DNA of 64,000 nucleotides from Favolaschia claudopus (Eukaryota > Basidiomycota > Agaricomycetes > Agaricales > Mycenaceae). Below the pieces are notes generated by a model, which saw only the letters and a list, made by a program, of their open reading frames with translations, was not told the origin of the DNA and made no database searches. This document shows, in pieces, positions 57,734 to 64,000 of the stretch. A program made the translations under genes and the position numbers. The first letter of the stretch is position 1; each line of letters starts with the position of its first letter. The DNA lies in the NCBI GenBank assembly GCA_037176885.1, contig JAWWNJ010000081.1, positions 1,116,001-1,180,000 on the forward strand, read 5' to 3'.

Positions 57734-60100
57734 ATGTCCGTCGACCCTCACCGCCGAGTTTCCAATGAGATAGACGAGATCGAGGAGAAAGATGTCGAAC
57801 TCGGGGTTGCGCTGGGATCGCTCGCAGCAGAAGTCGTTGAGCAAGATGAGGGTAAGTAAGGTTTTTCGTGCACTGTGTTCTGTTCACGTTCCTCTATATC
57901 CCATCCTTGTATCCCTCCGTTGACGTTTCTTCATCCTCGTAGGCGTCAACCGAATCGAAGCGCTCTGTGAGTTTCCCTCTTCGTCCCATGCATCCATCCA
58001 TACTCCCCTCGGCTGACAACATCGTACTTTCGTTCCAAAGACCTCGTCTTCAGCAAAGGATGGAAGCTGTGGATTTTATATGGGTGCGTCCTCCTCCTCG
58101 ATTCATTCACTTTTCCTTCTACTTGGACACAATTCAAGTAAAGCTAACTATCTGCAGCTCCATAACCCTCATCTCCCTCGCCTACGCCCTCAGCACCAGC
58201 ACGACCTACACATTCGAAGCCTACGCCGCCTCCTCTTTCGAGAGTCACCCCCTCATCGGCGCTATTGCTGTGGCGGTGGCGATTACGGCGGCGGTGGTGT
58301 TGCCGATTTATGCTAAGGTCTGCTTCCTTTTTTTCCCTTCAGCCTTCCAAGATTCCACTTTGCTCTTCTCGTTTTGAACGATAGAACTAATTTTGCGAAT
58401 CGTAGATCGCAGATATAACATCCCGCCCGCTCGGCCTCTCCCTCTCTATCTTATTCTACGCCATAGGATACATCGTCGTGGCTGCGTCGAAGACGATCGG
58501 CGCGCTTGCGGGGGGTGAGTCTTGTCTTTTCTTCGTTTCTTCCCTTTCATCGCGTTTCAATAGGTGAGGTTATATACACAATCGGGAACGGCGGGATTAA
58601 TATAAGTGCGTTCATTTCACTTCTATTTGCGTTAGACATCAAACTCACTCCCTCATTCCAGTTATGACCATCCTCATCGCGGACCTCACCAGCCTCCAAT
58701 GGCGCGGCTTCGTGCAAGGGCTGTACGGTGTCCCGTTTGTCATCACGACGTTCGTGGCGGGGAAGATTGCGGATGGAATCTCGGCGAATACGGTTGATGG
58801 GTGGAGGTGGGGGGTGCGTGCTTTTCGTTTCATTCAGTTTTCTTCGTCCTCTCTTTTCTTTCTCTTTGTTCCTCGTCCTTCTTCGTGGTGGTCGTTTTGC
58901 GATTTTGAGCTCGAGGAAAGTACTGACCGACGTGAATTGCAGTATGGCATGTTCGTGATCATCTTCCCCGTTTCGATGGCACCTGCGCTTGTTGTTTTGT
59001 TCTGGGGCGATAAGAAGGCGAAGAGGCTTCAAGGTACGCATTTCGAATTCCACAATATCAGTCTCGTCATCGCACTCATCTGGCGTTTGGCACACTATAG
59101 CCCTCGAATCTCAACAAATCTCTACCCCAACTACTTCCCAAACGCCCGTGGGCTTCAACCTCGCAACGCTCACCCACTACTGGCATCACGTCGACGCTTT
59201 CGGTCTCATTCTCCTCGCAACGGGGTTTGCGCTGCTCCTCTTACCCCTCACTCTGTACTCCTCGGCGAAAAGCGGGTGGAGGAATCGTGCGTTGTTTCTC
59301 CTTCTTAAGTAATTCGCCTTCCCTCAATCACGTCTGACCTCCCTTCAACCTCAAGCCTCTCTCATCGCTATGTTCGTCGTGGGCGGAGTCCTCTTCATCG
59401 CGTACTTTGCGTGGGAGATGAAGTGGGCGCGTCATCCGATGATGCCTGTGCGTGTTCTGAATAAGACTTTTGTGAGTATCAAGTCGAGAATCTCTTCATC
59501 GATTCAAATTGATCTAAATCCTGTGTGCTCTGGGTGGTGCATTTTCCGGAATCGCGGCTCAAGTCGCCAGTCAAGCATCTGTTCCTCATCAGGTTAATAG
59601 CTACTCCTTCCTTCCTTTCGCAGGCCGACTCACATCCAAACGCATCAGGAGCTCGCAATCGCTATATCGCTCTTCCTCCTCTGGACGACTCTGGGTGGAG
59701 CGATTGGCTCCGCTGCCGCAGCTGCGATCTGGAATGCGAAGCTCCCTGCTAATTTGAACAAATACCTTGGAGACCAGCTAAATTCAACTGAAATTGAGGA
59801 GATTTTTGGATCCATTCTCGTTGCGCGGGGGGCGGAGCCACGGGACCTCGTGATAAAGGGTATGCACTGAATATTCATAAAATGCTTATGCTAACGGGAG
59901 ATGCAGCATACGACGACACTGCTTTTCAACTATTTCTTCCTTCCCTCGTTTTATCCGTGCTTCCCCTCGTCGCGGGCTTACTTACCACCGACTTTTATCT
60001 GGGTACTCAGCACAACGCGGTAGAGGACAAGGAGGTTCGCTTGCGGGAGAAGGAGGAGACGGTCGATGCAGTGACGGATAAGGAGAAATCCATGGGTTGA
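57734..60100 (+). CDS. Siderophore-iron-type MFS transporter with an internal deletion
   Basis: ATG 57734 opens an acidic cytosolic N-terminus (NEIDEIEEKDVELGVALGSL). Short exons then give LVFSKGWKLWILYG, LISLAYALSTSTTYTFEAYA, PIYAK-IADITSRPLGLSLS, IYTIGNGGINI-MTILIADLT, SLQWRGFVQGLYGVPFVITT and WRWGYGMFVIIFPVSMAPAL, the pattern of the 14-helix SIT family (Sit1/MirB-like proton symporters of ferric siderophores). After WARHPMMPVRVLNKTF the sequence reaches ALGGAFSGIAAQVASQASVP within about 60 bases (59472-59533), where family members carry roughly 100 residues and several helices. A deletion has therefore removed the middle of the C-terminal half. After an intron at about 59596-59651 the rest (ELAIAISLFLLWTTLGGAIG, LPANLNKYLGDQLNSTEIEE) is intact to the stop 60098-60100. 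The product is probably non-functional or altered. Confidence 0.75.
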
Positions 60101-60104
60101 ATCG

Positions 60105-60745
60105 AGGTGATGACCGCTCATTGTAGCGATGTTTTCCTGAATAGAAGGATATTGCAAAGGACATAAGAACAAAATCTCGATGGTCGGCAACGCAATCATT
60201 TGAACGTATGCAGCTTGTCCCCCAATAATATCGTGCATATTCCGTGGGCTAGAAAACTCGTGAAAATTTGGCTTTCCATCCGAATCGTCGATCGAGGACC
60301 TGGTAGTAGCGACGTGTTGCGGGCAGGAAATCGCTGAAAGAAGATCTTTCATGAGTATAAGTAATATTCGTGATTTTAATTTCGAGGCAACCGTTTGTCT
60401 GCACTGGTAATTCCCGTCGGGCATCCCATAGCTCCGACTGTGCCTAATTGCAAGCTTGTCCTTGTCCACCAAGAGCGTTTCAAGTCTGTCTAACTCAAAG
60501 AAAAAGTCTAGACCAAGTCCTATGACCTAACGAGAGACATCAATTGTAAGGAACGAAAAGTGTCTACAGAATATGAGTATAGACAGGCATTGTGCGTGCG
60601 GATAGATATAGAGATGGATGCTATGGAATAAGTAGTACAATGATTATAAAAACGTTCACGCAGAGTCAAAAAAAGAGAGAAAAAAGAAAAATGATGGGGA
60701 TAATATGTAGTGCGATAGCTTTTGAATCCGGTCCTCCCTCCATAT
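60105..60745. other. Convergent intergenic region
   Basis: The 3' flanks of the transporter (plus) and the low-complexity protein gene (minus). No gene recognised. Confidence 0.4.
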
Positions 60746-60746
60746 A

Positions 60747-63700
60747 CTATGGCGTTGGCTTCCAACTCGACGGCGGTGGCGGTTTCCGCGCCGCACCAGG
60801 ATTTCGCGCTGGGCTTGCAGGTTGACTGGCAGTCCTCTGCCGAGGCTGCATCTGCGTACCACTCGGTCTCGCTGCAGACGAAGAAGCGACGGGCGGGAAG
60901 TAGCCCGAGTCTCGTCCACTTTGCCCCGCCATCTTGCTGAGATTGCCGCTGCTGGAACTCCTCGCGTAGCGCTCCGTCGACGGACCAAACGACTCTCCAT
61001 AGACGCTCCGCGACGAGCTCCAATTGCCTCCTCCACCACCACCTCCGCCGCCATAATCGCTCCGCGCTCCTCCTCCCCCACCACCACCGTACTCGCTGCG
61101 CGCGCCTCCACCCCCGCCGCCAAACATCGATCGCGGCCCAGGCGGGAACAGCGTACTTCCCCCAGGCGTCCATCCACCCATCCCGCCTCCATAGACACTT
61201 CCGCCGTACACACTCCCGCCGCCACCACCACCATACACGCTCCCACCACCACCGCCGCCATAGACGCTCCCCCTCCCCCCACCAACACTCGACCCCCGCT
61301 CCCACTCCTCCCCCGCCGCCGCCATCGCCTGCTGCGCCACCGCCATCTGGTACGCCTGCTTCGCAAACATCATCGCCTGCTGGTGCGCCGCGTAGAAGCT
61401 GGGATCCGCGGGGGGAGGGACCATGAATTGCTGGGGACTGAGACCGCCCGCGCCGCCGGCGCCCCATCCAGCGCCAGGAGACCCAGCGTTGGGCGTGGAG
61501 CCAAAGCCCATCGGCATATTCATGTTCATGCCCATCGGCATCTGCATCCCCATAGGCATATTCATGGGCATGTTCATCGGCATATTCATCCCCATCATAT
61601 TCATAGGCATATTGCCGCCCATGCCCATACCCATCTGCCCCATCATGGGATTCATGCGCGCTTGATTAATCGGCACGTCGTCGTCGCTGTCGACGCATCC
61701 CTCATCGTCTTCGTCCTTGACGGTAGGACCGCGCCCGTTGATGACGTTCCCGAGCTGCGGATATCGTCAGCCCCTTAAAAGTCAAAGAAAAGAAACAAAG
61801 CGCATACCTCAATCGCAGCCTTGGCCTCACTCCTCCTCCTCTCCCGCCTCCTCTCCTCCTCCTGCATCGGCGTCTCAACAGGCTTAGCCACAGCCTTCGC
61901 CTTCGCCTTCCCCGCGCCTTCCTCAAAGTCAAAGCTCACACTCCTGCGCTTCTGATGCGCAGCCACAACCCCCACCCGCCTCGGCATCAGCCCACTGACA
62001 CCCCCACTCCACTGCTCCTTCTCCTCGTCTCTCGTACTCGCCCCACTACTTCCACCCATATCGCTCCCGTCCTTGGGCGTCATCGGCGCGGGCCCGCTAC
62101 TCGAATCGCCCGTCGAGCTTGCAGGACTATTCCGGCGCGGGGTGGCAAACGGTCGTCGAGGAGGCATAGCGTTGGGGTTGACGTTGGCGGCAAGCATCGA
62201 CGAGGAGATGGTGCTGCTGGCGGTGTTACGTAAAGGCGGGGACGCAGCGTTGGTGAGGTTAGCGCGTGAGGAAGACAAGCTGGGTGACGTCGCAGGCGCG
62301 GGTGCAGGTGGGGGAAGGGTACTGCTACGAGGAGCGGGGGACGCAGCAGCTGCAGGTGAAGGCGTAGTCGACTTCTGCTGCGACTGTTGTTGCCCAAGCG
62401 GCATCATCGTACTGCTTCGCTGACGAGGCTGCATCGCCTGTGCGAGACCCGCAGGTCTCGCAGCACCACCCACACGCGCCTCGGATCCGCTCGTCGGATT
62501 CGTCGAGGAAGAAGTCGAGGAAGGCGTCGTAGAAGCTGCCGCGGAAGTAGACGACGACGTAGTCGACACTTCGGACGTCCCCAAACGACCAAACATACTC
62601 CCCACCGACGAGGAAGCAGGTATAAGCGTACTGCTTCTTTGTCGCGTCTGCGGCGCCAGCGCACCGCTGCTGCTACTCCCCAACTCCACCGCCGCCCCAA
62701 GACTCCGATTCTGTACATGCGCAGCCCGCGACGTAACGCTAAACCCAGGCGTCGGCGACCGCTGCTTGATCACAATCGGCGCCACGAACGCGTCTTTGTC
62801 TGTCTCCTGTCCCCTAGCGTTGTCCGCCTCGGACGCCTTGACCTCGCCTCCAAACACACCCACACCCTCCTCCTTCTCAGGAGTGATATCACCCCCATTC
62901 CGACTAACAAGCGCAATGCCCCCGCCCAGCATCGCCGCTAGATCCCTGCCCAGAACGCTATCCCGATAGGTATCGTCCTTGTCGGCCGCATCGTCCGCCC
63001 ACGTCCGCCGCGGCGCAGCAGAGATGATATCGCTCGACGAGCGGCGGTGGAAGGCTTTACGGGCGGCGATGGAGGAGAACGCGGGCGGTGGGGGATTCGG
63101 TGAGGGCTGGAATGTCGTTGTCGTTGTCGTGGTAGAGGTGAAGGTGGGGGTGGTGGTAAGGGGAGTCTTCTTCTTCACCTCAGCAGACACAGGCGACGGC
63201 GTCGACTTGACGGGATGCACAATACCCGCCTTCTCCCCACCTTTACCAGCAACAGCCCTCAACCTTTCACTCAACACATCCCTCTTCCCCGCATTCCCCG
63301 CAACAGGACTCGGGCTCGGGCTCAAGCTCGGGCTGCCACTCGTCGACGACACCCCCAAACTCGTACCACTCCCACCCGTATCCTTCCTCACCGGACTCGG
63401 ACTCGGCGCCAACAAAACAAACGACATCGACGCGGACGCTGATCCAAGGACGGGCGGCACCTCCCGCACAGGACTCGACGGCGGCGACGGGAAATGCACC
63501 AACCCCGTCTTCATCCCCTTCCCCTTCGCATCCATATCCGCCGTCAGACTCCTCACAGGCGGCGACCGCGACGTCAACACCGGCGATGGCTTCTCCTTCT
63601 CGTTCCCCACCCCCAGCCCACTCTCCTGGCTGCCTTGCCTCGTCTTGTCCTGCTGCCGGCCTTTCAAAGTCGCCGCAAGCATCCCCCCACCCGTAAACCC

Positions 63701-63997
63701 ATCCTCGTTCGCCTTCCCCATCTCCTTCTCTTTACCACCAGACACAGGCTTCGCAGCCGTCAACGCCGCAATATCAATCAACGGCTTCGTCTTCTGCATC
63801 CCCGTCGTCCGCGAGCTCGACGCAACGCTACTCCCTCCACCGGAATCGTTCCGCCTATGCATACCCATGCCCATCCGCGCAGTCGCGAGCGGGCTAGAGA
63901 GGTTGGTATGGCTGAGCGGGCTCGCGAGATTCGTCTGGCTCGTAGAGGCGAGGTTCGTGCGACTCCCACCCGCGCTCCCCGCAGTCAAATTCGACAT
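60747..63997 (-). CDS. Large intrinsically disordered protein
   Basis: There are two exons on the minus strand, 63997-61808 and 61754-60747, with a 53-nt intron (GTATGC...CCGCAG) joining KAAIE to LGNVINGRG. The ATG at 63995-63997 has a good context (GCC before it), but the gene may begin beyond the edge. Exon 1 is Ser/Pro/Thr/Ala-rich with SP motifs (SPSPVRK, PSPPSSPVREV), KRRSVSFDFEEG and an Arg/Glu helix (QEEERRRERRRSEAKAAIEL). Exon 2 has a methionine-rich repeat (MNMPMNMPMNMPMGM), a Gln/Ala helix (AKQAYQMAVAQQAMAAAGEE) and Gly-rich SVYGGGGGG units. About 1065 residues. The KRRSxSF and SEAKAAIELGNVINGR blocks are conserved among basidiomycetes as far as I recall; the function is unknown, possibly a phosphorylated scaffold. 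The high GC content makes long open frames on the other strand, which are not genes. Confidence 0.75.
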
Positions 63998-64000
63998 GGC

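Noticed and set aside
60520..61778. Long Arg/Thr- or Trp/Arg-rich frames on both strands opposite the Gly-rich exon
   Set aside because: Shadows of the GC-rich low-complexity exon at 60747-61754; repetitive composition with no independent start or domain.

Overview
The window looks like accessory, transposon-rich chromosome from an Agaricomycete (mushroom-forming basidiomycete). The reasons are introns of about 50-60 nt with GT-AG ends and CTGAC-type branch points, F-box/LRR genes of the agaric type, DUF6532, Plavaka and MULE-type transposon proteins, a jacalin-like secreted protein, a siderophore-type MFS transporter and a microsomal P450. An affinity to Mycena-like fungi is suggested by the protein family cut by the left edge and by the DUF6532 and F-box styles. 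That is inference, not proof.

Layout. 1-1.2 kb: partial gene of an agaric-specific family (minus). 1.7-4.2 kb and 8.5-10.8 kb: two inverted arms of one dispersed repeat family carrying tRNA-like modules. They flank a secreted Cys-rich (hydrophobin-like) plus jacalin-like gene (4.6-6.1 kb, plus) and an intact F-box gene (6.25-7.55 kb, minus). 11.5-39.9 kb: a DUF6532 gene (minus) split by a Ty3/gypsy LTR retrotransposon. The retrotransposon has itself received four further elements. A 10.3-kb IS3EU-like DNA transposon sits in its 3' LTR, and that transposon's transposase is split by a 3.7-kb CACT(A/G)-ended element. A 3.3-kb AAGTAA-rich element sits at the gag/pol junction. A 5.7-kb Mutator-like element sits in the 5' LTR. 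Target-site duplications are visible for every layer, so the order of events can be read. 39.9-40.7 kb: C-terminal remnant of a Plavaka-type transposase. 42.0-43.8 kb: F-box gene with a one-base frameshift. 44.3-44.8 kb: third copy of the dispersed repeat.

From 45 kb on the window becomes host-like: a complete P450 gene with microexons and two apparent GC-AG introns (45.1-47.7 kb), a small secreted protein (48.6-49.6 kb), a tail-anchored RING-finger protein (50.6-51.5 kb, minus), a decayed F-box/LRR gene (54.8-55.8 kb), a siderophore-type transporter with an internal deletion (57.7-60.1 kb) and a large low-complexity protein that reaches the right edge (60.7-64.0 kb, minus).

The mobile genes are the ones that visibly work together. 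The IS3EU-like element holds a DDE transposase, a divergently transcribed BTB/POZ gene and a third gene of unknown role between 323-bp terminal inverted repeats. The Mutator-like element pairs its transposase with a divergent zinc-finger-like gene. The host genes show no cluster logic that I can defend.
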